Assembly: GCA_036015235.1 (NCBI GenBank)
Contig: CP107926.1
Coordinates: 7,670,001-7,734,000 of the forward strand
Length of the DNA: 64,000 nucleotides
From: Streptomyces sp. NBC_00433
GTDB taxonomy: Bacteria; Actinomycetota; Actinomycetes; Streptomycetales; Streptomycetaceae
Reading direction: 5' to 3'
Positions 48,506 through 56,251 of the stretch are shown piece after piece. The position numbers and the translations under genes are program-made. Position 1 is the stretch's first letter. Every line of letters begins with the position of its first letter. Below the pieces are notes generated by a model that worked only from the letters and a program-made list of their open reading frames with translations, searched no databases and had not been told where the DNA came from.

Positions 48506-48835
48506 TCAGGGCACCCACAGGTGCGTGCACGCGAGGCATATTTGGGTGCTGGACCATTTGCCGCGGGCCTGGTCGGCGAGGGTGATCCGCCCGTGGATCG
48601 CCCACACGCCGACCCCGCCCCCGGCCAGGGCGAGGAGTCCCAGCGGCCACGCCCCGGTCACCAGCAGCACCACCCCGAGGGCGGCAACACCTGCGGCGAT
48701 CAGCCGGGCCCGCCGGTCACCCTCGGCCGGCTGCGCGTACTTGCCTTTCAGCGGCGAATCCCCCGGCAACGACCGCCAGTAGTGCGGCAGGTGCTGAATG
48801 TTCGTGGACGCGCATTTGTCGGACGGGCAGCGCAT
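48506..48835 (-). CDS. Small membrane protein with zinc-ribbon ends
   Basis: The 109 residues begin CPSDKCAST and end ICLACTHLW, so two Cys pairs flank two central membrane helices (LIAAGVAALGVVLLVTGAWP, LGLLALAGGGVGVWAIHG). The two pairs could form one zinc site at the membrane surface. It lies downstream of the Thg1-like gene on the same strand. The function is unknown. Confidence 0.65.
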   Translation of the reverse strand: MRCPSDKCASTNIQHLPHYWRSLPGDSPLKGKYAQPAEGDRRARLIAAGVAALGVVLLVTGAWPLGLLALAGGGVGVWAIHGRITLADQARGKWSSTQICLACTHLWVP

Positions 48836-48901
48836 GAATCCCCCTCAGGTCGGAAGCCCCAGCCTGCCGCAGGATGGCGGGCGAGGCGAGAGGGGAACCA
48901 G

Positions 48902-49681
48902 TCAGGCCGCAGCCAGTGTCGGCAACGCCGGGATGGCCCCGGCCAGCCACCCGCCCGGCTCAGCGGTGAAGTTGGGTGCGGCCGACGTCTCCCACCAGGA
49001 CCGGACGGCGGTCGTGGTGACGGTCTCCTGGGTGCGCTTGTCGACGTACTCCACCGGCCGCTCCCCGACCTGCCGGACCGTGACCCGCCCACGCTTGCAG
49101 CCGGCCGGGTAGTCGTTCCAGTTGACCCCGGCCTCGGTGAACAGCAGCTCCTGCATGCCACCGGAGGACACCCCGTGCAGCCGCTTGTGGGAGAACTCGG
49201 CCTGCGCCGCCATCGAGATGCTGTTGCGGACGGCGTCGCGCTGCCTCCACAGGAAGTAGTTCGCGACCTCCACCGGATCGGCCATCGTGAACACCCGGGC
49301 ATCGAACAGGGCGCGCTTCCCGGGGCGCCGCTCGTTCAGTACCGCGGTGGCCAGCGACGCGGACACGGACAGGACTTTCGCGACGACCCCGCCGAACCAC
49401 GGCTGCGTGCCGAGCGCGGCGAAGTCCGTGACCAGGATGCTGATCTCGTCGGACTGCGTGTACGCGAACGCGGCCCCGGACACCTCCGCGCACAGGGCCT
49501 CCGCGACCGCGTCCATGTCCGCCATGAACGCCTCATCGAACGGGCGCTCGCAGCCTCGCAGGTACGAGTGGAACGACCGGCCGTCGAGACGCAACAGGGT
49601 GTACGTGCGGCGGGGCAACAGCGCCCGGTGGACAGCCTCGTAGGCCTTCATGCGGTCACCCAGGGCGGTGCTGTCGCTCAT
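48902..49681 (-). CDS. Thg1-like tRNA 3'-5' nucleotidyltransferase
   Basis: This 259-residue protein has the Thg1 palm fold signature: LRLDGRSFHSYLRG (Asp33, Gly34, Arg35, Phe37) and YTQSDEISIL (Ser77-Asp78-Glu79), with the usual C-terminal region (SHKRLHGVSSGGMQELLF). Eukaryotic Thg1 adds G to the 5' end of tRNA-His; bacterial and phage Thg1-like proteins repair 5'-truncated tRNAs by reverse polymerisation. The host does not need it for tRNA-His, since bacteria encode G-1. The ATG overlaps the preceding stop (ATGA). It sits in the element's replication block. Confidence 0.85.
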   Translation of the reverse strand: MSDSTALGDRMKAYEAVHRALLPRRTYTLLRLDGRSFHSYLRGCERPFDEAFMADMDAVAEALCAEVSGAAFAYTQSDEISILVTDFAALGTQPWFGGVVAKVLSVSASLATAVLNERRPGKRALFDARVFTMADPVEVANYFLWRQRDAVRNSISMAAQAEFSHKRLHGVSSGGMQELLFTEAGVNWNDYPAGCKRGRVTVRQVGERPVEYVDKRTQETVTTTAVRSWWETSAAPNFTAEPGGWLAGAIPALPTLAAA

Positions 49682-49842
49682 GTCGTGTCCTTCCTCGCCG
49701 CCCGCCGTGCCCGCATCCGGGCCAGGCGCTGCTGGTCGGTGGGCTCGGTCCAGCGATGCCAGCCGGCGTCGGCCGCCCACCGCTGCATGTGCTCCCGCTC
49801 CGAGTGCGGGCAGTGGCGGCAAGCGGAGGGGGTGGTGGTCAT
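49678..49842 (-). CDS. Hypothetical 54-residue protein
   Basis: This small basic protein contains CRHCPHSEREH and an Arg-rich tail; Cys/His spacing suggests a zinc knuckle. Both ends overlap neighbours (ATGA), so it is translated between the large upstream gene and the Thg1-like gene. Confidence 0.55.
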   Translation of the reverse strand: MTTTPSACRHCPHSEREHMQRWAADAGWHRWTEPTDQQRLARMRARRAARKDTT

Positions 49843-50618
49843 TCGCCACCTCCGAGTAGTTCGCCGTCCAGGGCGGCCAGACGCAGGCGGAACGGCTCCA
49901 CGGTCTCGGTCGGCTGCTCCTCCCCGGGGCGCGGCCACTTGTCGGCGCGCAGCCCGTACTTCACTGGCGGCTCCCACCGCGAGCACTTCCAGTCAGAAGC
50001 GCGCCGGTAGATTTTGATCCACCCGTCGTCGCCATGCTCGGTACTGAGGTACGAGGGCATCAGGCCGCCCGTGTTGGGAATCGGCTCAACATCCGGTGCA
50101 CTCCGGAACGCAGCCTCTGCGGCACGCCCGAAGTCTCGGTGCCGGTTGCAGTACCAGACCGGGGTTCGCCAGCCCGTCTCCAGGTCGACCCGCAGGGCGT
50201 TGCTGACCGCGTGCTGCCCGCACTCGCCCGCCCGGCGGATCATCGGCGCCGAGCAGAGCCGCTGCTGCCAGACGGCGGCATGCTTGTCCGGCTCGTACCG
50301 GGGCCGGTCGGCGTCGATCAGGTCGGAGAGGCGCGACCCCTTGCGACCCCATGTCGGGTACTCGCCGAGGATCGCAGCGGCACGAGTCCAGACCTGGCCT
50401 TTCGGCTCGCCGAACATGTCGAACCGGTCAGGGTCGCGGGCAACGAGCCAGGCCAGCAGGAGGATCAACTCGCGGGCCTCGGGTGTCATCCGCGGGTCGC
50501 GGTAGATGCGGGCAACGAACTTGTCGTACCCGTCACCACTGCCCCCGCCGCCCTTCCTCTTCCGCTTCGGGCCGGGCGGGGCCTGGTGGACTTCGGCGAG
50601 ATGCAGGGCGGCACCCAT
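49839..50618 (-). CDS. Replication-associated hypothetical protein
   Basis: The 259 residues have a basic N-terminus, a helical region (YDKFVARIYRDPRMTPEARE, LILLLAWLVARDPDRF) and a central Cys/His set (RLCSAPMIRRAGECGQHAVS, VWYCNRHRDFG). The C-terminal third contains WKCSRWEPPVKYG. It follows the initiator-like gene in the same operon, so it may assist replication. I know no family name. The ATG start overlaps the previous stop (TGATG). Confidence 0.55.
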   Translation of the reverse strand: MGAALHLAEVHQAPPGPKRKRKGGGGSGDGYDKFVARIYRDPRMTPEARELILLLAWLVARDPDRFDMFGEPKGQVWTRAAAILGEYPTWGRKGSRLSDLIDADRPRYEPDKHAAVWQQRLCSAPMIRRAGECGQHAVSNALRVDLETGWRTPVWYCNRHRDFGRAAEAAFRSAPDVEPIPNTGGLMPSYLSTEHGDDGWIKIYRRASDWKCSRWEPPVKYGLRADKWPRPGEEQPTETVEPFRLRLAALDGELLGGGE

Positions 50619-50992
50619 CACGCCCCCTTGCTGACGGTCTTGCGTGCGGGCCAGGACCAGCCCATGCGGGCCCGGTGCCTGCCGCCGTGCTCGGCCGGAA
50701 GCTGACACGGGCGCGGCTGGTACTGCGACGGCACGAGATTCGGCGGACCGCCGACGCTCCCGCACTCAGTCTCACCGGGCGACGCAAAGTCCCGGAACCA
50801 GTCCATGTGCAGCGCGGACGACTTCACGTCCCGGTAGCAGAAGTGCGTGGCACAACCGCCGCACAGCTCGCACTCACGGCACTCGTCCAGCTTCCAGGGG
50901 TCGACCTGGAAACCCATGGCCTGCTGGTACCGCTCGTTGGCGCAGCCAGAGTCGAGCACCGACTTCCACGTGCGCTGGTCGTCGGCGGTCAC
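50618..50992 (-). CDS. Cys-rich hypothetical protein
   Basis: The 124 residues contain the dense cysteine group CRECELCGGCATHFC, similar to small WhiB-like or iron-sulfur/zinc modules but without the WhiB GVWGG motif. A second part reads QPRPCQLPAEHGGRHRARM, typical of HNH-like or zinc proteins in actinophages. The GTG start overlaps the upstream stop. Confidence 0.55.
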   Translation of the reverse strand: MTADDQRTWKSVLDSGCANERYQQAMGFQVDPWKLDECRECELCGGCATHFCYRDVKSSALHMDWFRDFASPGETECGSVGGPPNLVPSQYQPRPCQLPAEHGGRHRARMGWSWPARKTVSKGA

Positions 50993-51441
50993 GACGCCGC
51001 CTTGAAGCCGCCGCGAGCGACCGCACGCCGGACAGCGGCTGCGTGGTGCGCCCAGTACGACTGGTCGGCGTCGTCCAGTTCATCCCAGCCCCGGGTGTTG
51101 GCGCTCCGCCCGAACCGCTGGTACAGCCACGCAGGAAGGGTGTCCGGAGTGGCCTGCGGCTGGGCGCCGCCGCGGTCCTCAACGATCCACTTGCTGCCGA
51201 AGTCGTGTTCGTCGTTGCCGCCCGCTCCGAGCCAGCAGAGCCGCTGCCCGCCGGTACGGACACCTCCGCCGTGGATCACGTTCCCGGCATCGACAAGCGC
51301 GGGCGACACCGTCCCGGCGAGCGGGTCGATCCCGTAGTCCGCGAGGGCGTTCAGCGCGTCGGCGAGGTTCTGCCACAGGGCGGCCTCGTCGGTGGCTGCC
51401 GGGACGGGCTGTTGGACGTCAGTGGTCTGATCCATGGTCAT
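50989..51441 (-). CDS. Hypothetical 150-residue protein
   Basis: The protein has an acidic helical start (TDEAALWQNLADALNALADY), then GNVIHGGGVRTGGQRLCWLG and an acidic Trp-rich end. An AGGAGAA site precedes the ATG. It is first of the chain of coupled genes after the initiator gene. No family is recognised. Confidence 0.55.
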   Translation of the reverse strand: MTMDQTTDVQQPVPAATDEAALWQNLADALNALADYGIDPLAGTVSPALVDAGNVIHGGGVRTGGQRLCWLGAGGNDEHDFGSKWIVEDRGGAQPQATPDTLPAWLYQRFGRSANTRGWDELDDADQSYWAHHAAAVRRAVARGGFKAAS

Positions 51442-51538
51442 TTTCTCCTGTTATGTGTAGGTTCAGTATCTCGCGAACTGGCCCCCGCCGCCACCCTGTT
51501 GGCAGGGTCCGCGGAGGCAAAAGCGCAGGTTGGGGCGG

Positions 51539-52726
51539 TCACCACTGCATCGCGGGGTGGCACTTCTCGCATGGGTGGTCGGTCTTGATGCCGTTGTGGT
51601 CGATGTGCTCGCGGAGGCGTCCGATCGGCTCGCACTCCACCTCGCCGCACCATGGGATGCCGGCGGTCTCCTCCGGGGTGGCGGGCCGGGACCAGATGTC
51701 GTTGCTGTACGGGGTGTGCTCGCGGGTCAGGGTGTCCGACCCCATGCGTTGGTGGGCCCGGCCCATCGCCCGTTCCCACATGCCCCCGTCCGCCGCGTCC
51801 CGGCGGCCGCCACCGAGGACGTCCTCCAGGGTCAGGTTCGCGTAGTCCTCCGCCGACGCCACCGCACCGCGGATGCCACCGGCAGCAGGCGGCGGCGAGG
51901 CGGGCACCGTGTCCGGCAGCTTCTTCGTGAGCTTCGACAGGTAGAACGCCACCGGGTTGTCCGGCCGGTAGTTGCCGAGGTGGAGGTAGTACGCCAAGCC
52001 CTGCATCGTCCAGCCCTTCTCAAGGACGGCGACGAAAGCCGCGGTCAGTTGCTGCCGCTGCTGCTTGTCTGGCACCTGATCCAGGTATTCGAGGGACGCG
52101 GTGATGTGCTCGGCAATCGATCGAAGATCGGAACCCCCTCCCCCTCCTCCTTCGGTGACGTCGGGGTCGACGGCCGGCTCGCAGGGCTCCGACAGGGAGG
52201 AGGTGGGATCTTGATGAGATTTAGAGACATGGGATGGGGGGCCAGTCACCACTGCTTCCGAGACAGTGGTGACTGCTTCATAAGCAGTGGTGACTGTCTC
52301 CCTTGCAGCGGTGACTGCTTCCTCGGCGGTCGCCACTGTTTCCGGAGACGAAGAAGAGACAGTCACCACTGTCTCTTCCGTCTCGATCAGCGGGGCCTCG
52401 AAGTCCGGCACCCGGAACTCCGCCGCCCTGCCCGGCACCGCGTACAGCAGCCGGCCATCCGCGCCCTTCCCGAACGGCACGCGGAACTCCCAGCCGGCCA
52501 ACGCCAGGTTGCGCAGCGCATCCCTGACGACCCGCTCGTTCTTCGCCGCCGTCCACCGCACCAGATCCGTCAGGGTCGCCTTGCTGCGGCGACCGGTCTC
52601 CGGGTTGTACCGCCAGCCGTCATCCCACCGGGCATCGTCGGCGATCTCCAGGGCGACCGCCCGAGGCAGGCCCTTGATGCTGGGTGGCAGCACCTCGCGG
52701 AGATCACGGCGCAAGCTGCTACCCAC
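51539..52726 (-). CDS. Replication-initiator-like protein with iterons inside the gene
   Basis: The 395 residues start with a winged-helix-like region (about 10-105: SKATLTDLVRWTAAKNERVV, RDALRNLALAGWEFRVPFGK). A low-complexity segment (about 119-162) of repeated Glu-x-Val-Thr units coincides with DNA iterons. An acidic linker, a second helical domain (about 200-275: GWTMQGLAYYLHLGNYRPDN) and a C-terminal Cys/His cluster (CGEVECEP and DHPCEKCHPAM) follow. N-terminal DNA-binding domain plus origin iterons within the coding sequence is the organisation of lambda O-type initiators. The GTG start is inferred. Confidence 0.65.
   Translation of the reverse strand: MGSSLRRDLREVLPPSIKGLPRAVALEIADDARWDDGWRYNPETGRRSKATLTDLVRWTAAKNERVVRDALRNLALAGWEFRVPFGKGADGRLLYAVPGRAAEFRVPDFEAPLIETEETVVTVSSSSPETVATAEEAVTAARETVTTAYEAVTTVSEAVVTGPPSHVSKSHQDPTSSLSEPCEPAVDPDVTEGGGGGGSDLRSIAEHITASLEYLDQVPDKQQRQQLTAAFVAVLEKGWTMQGLAYYLHLGNYRPDNPVAFYLSKLTKKLPDTVPASPPPAAGGIRGAVASAEDYANLTLEDVLGGGRRDAADGGMWERAMGRAHQRMGSDTLTREHTPYSNDIWSRPATPEETAGIPWCGEVECEPIGRLREHIDHNGIKTDHPCEKCHPAMQW
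52243..52371. repeat. Iteron array, candidate replication origin
   Basis: The motif CAGTGGTGACTG or its complement occurs at 52243-52253 (reverse, AGTCACCACTG), 52264-52275, 52284-52295, 52306-52317 (CAGCGGTGACTG) and 52360-52371 (reverse). A diverged reverse copy lies at 52326-52338. Neighbouring copies are about 20-22 bases apart, i.e. on one helix face. They lie inside the initiator-like gene and are followed by a GA-rich stretch. Confidence 0.75.
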
Positions 52727-52822
52727 GGGCGGTCACCCGGTCGGACCTGGGCACGCAGAACGAAGACATCAGTGGAGCCCTTCGGTACGAGAAAGAAGAT
52801 CAAGAGCGCGGCGCCCGGTGAA

Positions 52823-53320
52823 TCAGGAAGCCAGCAGGTCCAACCGGACCGGCCAATCGCTCACATCGACGCCGTTCGCCGCCGCGAGAAGGCCACGGAC
52901 CGTCAGGTCGTGCTCAATCACGCCCTGCCCGATCGGCATCAACAGAGTCCACCGGCGCCAGTTGTCGCGAGCAGTACGGATCTCTCCGCACCACCCCATC
53001 TGGGGGGCGGCAACCTCGTGGACCTGCGCACGCAGCATCAGCAGGAGAGTCCGCAGCGGAAGCGACAGGTAGTCGAACCGAGTGAGCGCCGCGCCCGGGT
53101 CCTCCGGGAACTCCGTCAACCACGGCACCGGCAAGGGGATCGGCGTGCACTCGGCGCCCCGGCACGAGGACCGGCCCTTCGCCCACACATCCCGGTGCTT
53201 GCCGACCAGGCCGTCCTTGCGGACCACCTGCGGACGCTGACACCCCGCGCACACCGCGAAGCGACGCGGACGCGACCTCGGGGACTGGGCAGCTAAGGGC
53301 GTGCTTGCTACGCTTTCCAT
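52823..53320 (-). CDS. Hypothetical protein with zinc-type Cys pair
   Basis: This 165-residue protein with FAVCAGCQRPQVVRKDG and SSCRGAECTPIPLPVP (CxxC plus two more Cys) continues into a helical C-terminal half. The ATG follows AAGGAGC. It lies between the endonuclease-like and initiator-like genes on the same strand, so it probably belongs to the replication block. Confidence 0.6.
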   Translation of the reverse strand: MESVASTPLAAQSPRSRPRRFAVCAGCQRPQVVRKDGLVGKHRDVWAKGRSSCRGAECTPIPLPVPWLTEFPEDPGAALTRFDYLSLPLRTLLLMLRAQVHEVAAPQMGWCGEIRTARDNWRRWTLLMPIGQGVIEHDLTVRGLLAAANGVDVSDWPVRLDLLAS

Positions 53321-53423
53321 GCTGAAGCTCCTTCGTCTGGCGATGACGGACTTCTCTGGCCAGCGGTTGGTCCCGCTGGTTCTTGCGGCGGCCGGGTGCT
53401 CTAACACCCGGCCGTTGTGCTGC

Positions 53424-54023
53424 TCAGGCCTGACCCGTCTCGTGCCCCTTGGGCGCCTCGCCCATCTTGTTGAGGATTCGGACGAGCGAGGCAAACGCCT
53501 GTGGCGACATCTCGTCTCGGAGAATCTGGGCGATCACGGACGGCTTGTCGGTGGGGACCAGCGCTGCCCTTGGGTCGTTGCTGAACAGGGCCTTGTTGTA
53601 GGTGCGCCACTCGCGCAGCTCCTGACGGAATCTCTCTCGGTCGACGGGTACGTCAGTTAGCTGAGGCGTCTGGTCGTTGCGCACGAACCAGGCCCGGGCG
53701 AGGTAGCCGTCGAACCACTTGCCGGGGCCCCCCATGCCGAAGGCCGGGCGAACGTCGGGGCTCTCCAATTGCCCAAGTGCGGTGTTGCACCACTTGCAAA
53801 GGAGTCCGCGCACGGCTGCGTATCCGTATCGGTGGTCGTGGTCGATGACGAGACCGTGGCCCCGACGGTTCTCTGGAACGATGCCGCAGGCCTCGCATCG
53901 GCCGCCGCTGCGTTCCCAGAGGTTTTCGTAGTCGGCGCAGGTGAGCGAGTAGACCTTGTGGATCTTGCAGTCGACGGTGCTGGCGTGCGGGTTCTTCAGT
54001 CGCAGGAGGGCAGAGGGCCTCAA
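53424..54023 (-). CDS. Endonuclease VII-like HNH nuclease
   Basis: The 199 residues contain the recombination endonuclease VII fold: zinc ligands C43EAC46 and C76KWC79 with the catalytic DHDH (61-64) between them, and VRGLLCKWCNTALG. T4 endonuclease VII resolves Holliday junctions and branched DNA; related proteins are common in actinobacterial phages and plasmids. A C-terminal helical extension of about 70 residues follows. The TTG at 54023 was chosen because AAAGGAG lies 6 bases upstream. It heads the minus-strand block under an operator palindrome. Confidence 0.82.
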   Translation of the reverse strand: MRPSALLRLKNPHASTVDCKIHKVYSLTCADYENLWERSGGRCEACGIVPENRRGHGLVIDHDHRYGYAAVRGLLCKWCNTALGQLESPDVRPAFGMGGPGKWFDGYLARAWFVRNDQTPQLTDVPVDRERFRQELREWRTYNKALFSNDPRAALVPTDKPSVIAQILRDEMSPQAFASLVRILNKMGEAPKGHETGQA

Positions 54024-54061
54024 GTCGGCTCCTTTCCGTGGTTCACGCGCTTCAAGGCAAC

Positions 54062-54079
54062 CACTATGGCGCCATAGTG
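54062..54079. promoter_or_regulatory. 18-bp perfect operator palindrome for the replication block
   Basis: CACTATGGCGCCATAGTG is self-complementary. On the minus strand, TTGACA (54083-54078) precedes it and TTGCCT lies 17 bases further, so it occupies the spacer of the promoter for the endonuclease/initiator block. A related site lies before the transfer block at 55008-55025. The GntR repressor gene is between the two. Confidence 0.75.
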
Positions 54080-54155
54080 TCAATGCGGCTCTACGACGGA
54101 GTCTGTTCTAGGCTGGCAGGGCACCTAGGTACCAAGACATCAGAGGAGGTGGGCC

Positions 54156-54914
54156 ATGGTCAGCAGATACGACCGCCGAGCCGCATTCGAGCAAGTAGCC
54201 GACGCCCTTCGCGACCGCATTGCGAGAGGCGAGTACGAGCCGGGGAGTCAGCTCCCCTCGTACACGCAACTCGAATCGGAGTACGGCGTCGCCATCACCA
54301 CGGCCCAGCGAGCGATCCGGACCCTCAAGGCCGAAGGGCTCATTGAGGGCCAGCGGGGCAAGGGCAACTTCGTTCGCCGCGAGCGACCGGTCGTCACGAT
54401 TCCTGCTTCGTACATAGCGCCGGCCGACGGGAAGTGGCATGGCTGGCGTGCCACCGCACGTCTGCACGGCATGGACGGGTCGCAGACCCTCGATGAAGTG
54501 ACGGAGGGCGACCCCCCGACCCCCGTTGCGGACGCTCTGCGACTCGAAGACGGCGAGCTGGTGGTGGTGCGGCGACGCACCATGTACCTGGACGGAAAGC
54601 CGGTCCAGTTGGCCGACAGCTACTACGCCGCGGAGCTGGCCCGGGGCACCCTCCTGGCCCGTAACGAGAAGATCCCGAGGGGCACCCCGGCGCTGCTCGA
54701 CGAGATGGGGTACAAGACGGCCGAGTGCGAGGAGTTCGTCACCGCACGGATGCCGACCACCGGGGAAGCGGAGGCGCTCAAACTCGGCCCTGGCGTCCCC
54801 GTGATCGAGATGGTCCGCGTGACGAAGGCGGAGAACGACGTGCCGGTGCAGTGCGAGGTCTTCGTGCTTGCGGCCGATCGCCATCGGTTGAAGTACGTGC
54901 TGCCAAACTGCTGA
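54156..54914 (+). CDS. GntR/HutC-family repressor (KorSA-like)
   Basis: The 252 residues have a GntR winged helix (about 8-75: EQVADALRDRIARGEYEPGS, YGVAITTAQRAIRTLKAEGL, GKGNFVRR) and a UTRA effector domain (about 95-245, LADSYYAAELARGT, MVRVTKAENDVPVQCEVFV). In Streptomyces integrative plasmids such as pSAM2, a GntR-type regulator (KorSA) holds replication and transfer genes silent. Flanking palindromes at 54062 and 55008 support the same role here. AGAGGAGG precedes the ATG. Confidence 0.88.
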   Translation: MVSRYDRRAAFEQVADALRDRIARGEYEPGSQLPSYTQLESEYGVAITTAQRAIRTLKAEGLIEGQRGKGNFVRRERPVVTIPASYIAPADGKWHGWRATARLHGMDGSQTLDEVTEGDPPTPVADALRLEDGELVVVRRRTMYLDGKPVQLADSYYAAELARGTLLARNEKIPRGTPALLDEMGYKTAECEEFVTARMPTTGEAEALKLGPGVPVIEMVRVTKAENDVPVQCEVFVLAADRHRLKYVLPNC

Positions 54915-54925
54915 GGCACCCCCTG

Positions 54926-54960
54926 GCGCCCCACCCCCTTCTGGGGTTGGGGCGCTTCTT
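54926..54960. terminator. Terminator after the GntR gene
   Basis: GCGCCCCA..CCCC and GGGG..TGGGGCGC pair with one mismatch and are followed by TTCTTGTTG, a T-rich tail. Confidence 0.8.
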
Positions 54961-54996
54961 GTTGTCCGAAAACAAGCAACGCGATTCGCGGGAACC

Positions 54997-55025
54997 TTGG
55001 CACTGAGGCGCCATGGCGCTATAGT
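54997..55025 (+). promoter_or_regulatory. Promoter of the transfer block with operator in its spacer
   Basis: TTGGCA (54997-55002) and TATAGT (55020-55025) are 17 bases apart. The palindrome GCGCCATGGCGC (55008-55019) fills the spacer, and ATGGCGCTATAGT resembles the half-site ATGGCGCCATAGT of the palindrome at 54062-54079. Confidence 0.75.
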
Positions 55026-55058
55026 CGGAATCCACGGAAGCCGCCCCAAGGAGACCGA

Positions 55059-55295
55059 GTGCCTACGAATGGATCACCGGAAAGGCGCCCGCCGTACTCC
55101 GTCAAGCAGATCGCACGCCTGCTCGGCGTCTCCCTGACCACGGTCTACGAGGAGATAGCGAGAGGCGAGCTGCCTGCCATGGCGATCGGTACTGGGCGCG
55201 GCACCTACCGCATCGAACCCACCGCCTTCGACGACTACAAAACACGCTGCTACGCCCGCGCCGTGCGTAGCGCCGAGACACCCGCCGCCGCCTAA
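55059..55295 (+). CDS. Excisionase-like MerR/HTH_17 DNA-binding protein
   Basis: The 78 residues match the small excisionase family: YSVKQIARLLGVSLTTVYEE, IARGELPAMAIGTGRGTYRI. In pSAM2-type elements Xis is encoded next to the integrase; here no integrase follows, so it could instead be a transfer-gene regulator. The GTG start follows AAGGAG. It is the first gene after the operator-controlled promoter. Confidence 0.8.
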   Translation: MPTNGSPERRPPYSVKQIARLLGVSLTTVYEEIARGELPAMAIGTGRGTYRIEPTAFDDYKTRCYARAVRSAETPAAA

Positions 55296-55303
55296 CGCAA
55301 GAC

Positions 55304-55338
55304 GCCCCGGACGCGGTGACGCAATCACCGGCCGGGGC
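55304..55338. terminator. Hairpin after the excisionase-like gene
   Basis: GCCCCGG/CCGGGGC outer arms with inner GGTGA/TCACC form a stem-loop. It may attenuate the downstream genes. Confidence 0.6.
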
Positions 55339-55376
55339 TGACCACCCAAGACCGCTAAGCCAACTGGGAGATCGAA

Positions 55377-55601
55377 ATGACCGTATCAGCCACCACGAAG
55401 TCCGTCCGCCCGTTCCTGTCGCCTGTGGGCGAGGCCGCCCTGTCCCGCTTGGTGGCGGACACCGAGGGTTGGTTCCCGGTCGCCGCCGGGGATGAGCACC
55501 CGAGCCAGGAGGACGAGGCGTTGCGCCGGGTGCGGGAGCACCGTGACGCGATCCGTGAGGGGAAGGCCGCCTACGAGGAGTGGGCGGCGACCGCCGCATG
55601 A
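55377..55601 (+). CDS. Hypothetical 74-residue protein
   Basis: The protein is helical and acidic in its C-terminal half (EDEALRRVREHRDAIREGKA). It is coupled to the next gene by ATGA. The start lies 38 bases after a hairpin. No family is recognised. Confidence 0.5.
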   Translation: MTVSATTKSVRPFLSPVGEAALSRLVADTEGWFPVAAGDEHPSQEDEALRRVREHRDAIREGKAAYEEWAATAA

Positions 55602-55750
55602 GCCCGGAGATGACGGCCCCCGCCGACCAGGGCCTGGCCGCCGTCGCACTCGCAGAACTGACCCGGCAGCACCTCGCCTCAGCCCAGCAAGCCGCACGGG
55701 CAGCCGACGACGCACACCGGCAGGTCGAGCAGGTGCGGGGCCAGCGGTGA
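55598..55750 (+). CDS. Hypothetical 50-residue helical protein
   Basis: An Ala/Gln-rich single helix or coiled coil (LAAVALAELTRQHLASAQQA) overlaps its neighbours at both ends (ATGA and GTGA). Confidence 0.45.
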   Translation: MSPEMTAPADQGLAAVALAELTRQHLASAQQAARAADDAHRQVEQVRGQR

Positions 55751-55881
55751 CCACGGCCGACGAGCAGGCGCAGGCCGCAGCCGACTGGCTCAACCCGACA
55801 CCCGTCCGCGAAGAGGACGACCCCGAGGCCGCAACCCCCGCCGAAATGGATCAGCGCGTCCACGACGCCCGCACCACCTAA
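55747..55881 (+). CDS. Hypothetical 44-residue acidic protein
   Basis: The GTG start overlaps the preceding stop. The peptide is acidic and Ala-rich (EEDDPEAATPAEMDQ) without a recognisable domain. Confidence 0.4.
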   Translation: MTTADEQAQAAADWLNPTPVREEDDPEAATPAEMDQRVHDARTT

Positions 55882-55971
55882 CCCCCCAGCCCCTGGGTCG
55901 GCGGTGACGACCCCCACCCGCCGGCCCAGGCCACCAGCACTGGCACCCCACCGACACCCCAAGGAGAACCC

Positions 55972-56175
55972 GTGAGCAAGAAGTCCGATGCCCTGGCCGC
56001 CGTCACCGCCGAAGCCGAGGGGGCCGTTGCGCTCGACGTCTTCTACGGCGAGGACTCCCTGCAGTCCCGTGTCGGCCGTCGTGACGCCGGTAACGCCGTC
56101 ACGAACGCCCGCAACGCCGGCGCCACCGACGACGAGATCCGCCAGGCCGCCCGGCAGGCGTTCCGCAAGGGCTGA
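55972..56175 (+). CDS. Hypothetical 67-residue protein
   Basis: The GTG start follows AAGGAGAA. The C-terminal part (GNAVTNARNAGATDDEIRQA) resembles a short helix-turn-helix or UBA-like helical hairpin. The role is unknown. Confidence 0.5.
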   Translation: MSKKSDALAAVTAEAEGAVALDVFYGEDSLQSRVGRRDAGNAVTNARNAGATDDEIRQAARQAFRKG

Positions 56176-56251
56176 CCGTAGCCCCGACCGCCCGGACCCC
56201 GCGCCCGGACGGTCAGGAGATCAGTCGGACGACCCAACCCGGAAGGACCCC

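Noticed and set aside
48902..49681. Host tRNA-His maturation role for the Thg1-like gene
   Set aside because: Bacterial tRNA-His receives G-1 from its gene sequence, and the gene is inside a mobile element, so a housekeeping role is unlikely.
52243..52371. CRISPR array
   Set aside because: Repeats are only 12 bases, occur in both orientations, and have no unique spacers of constant length; iterons fit better.
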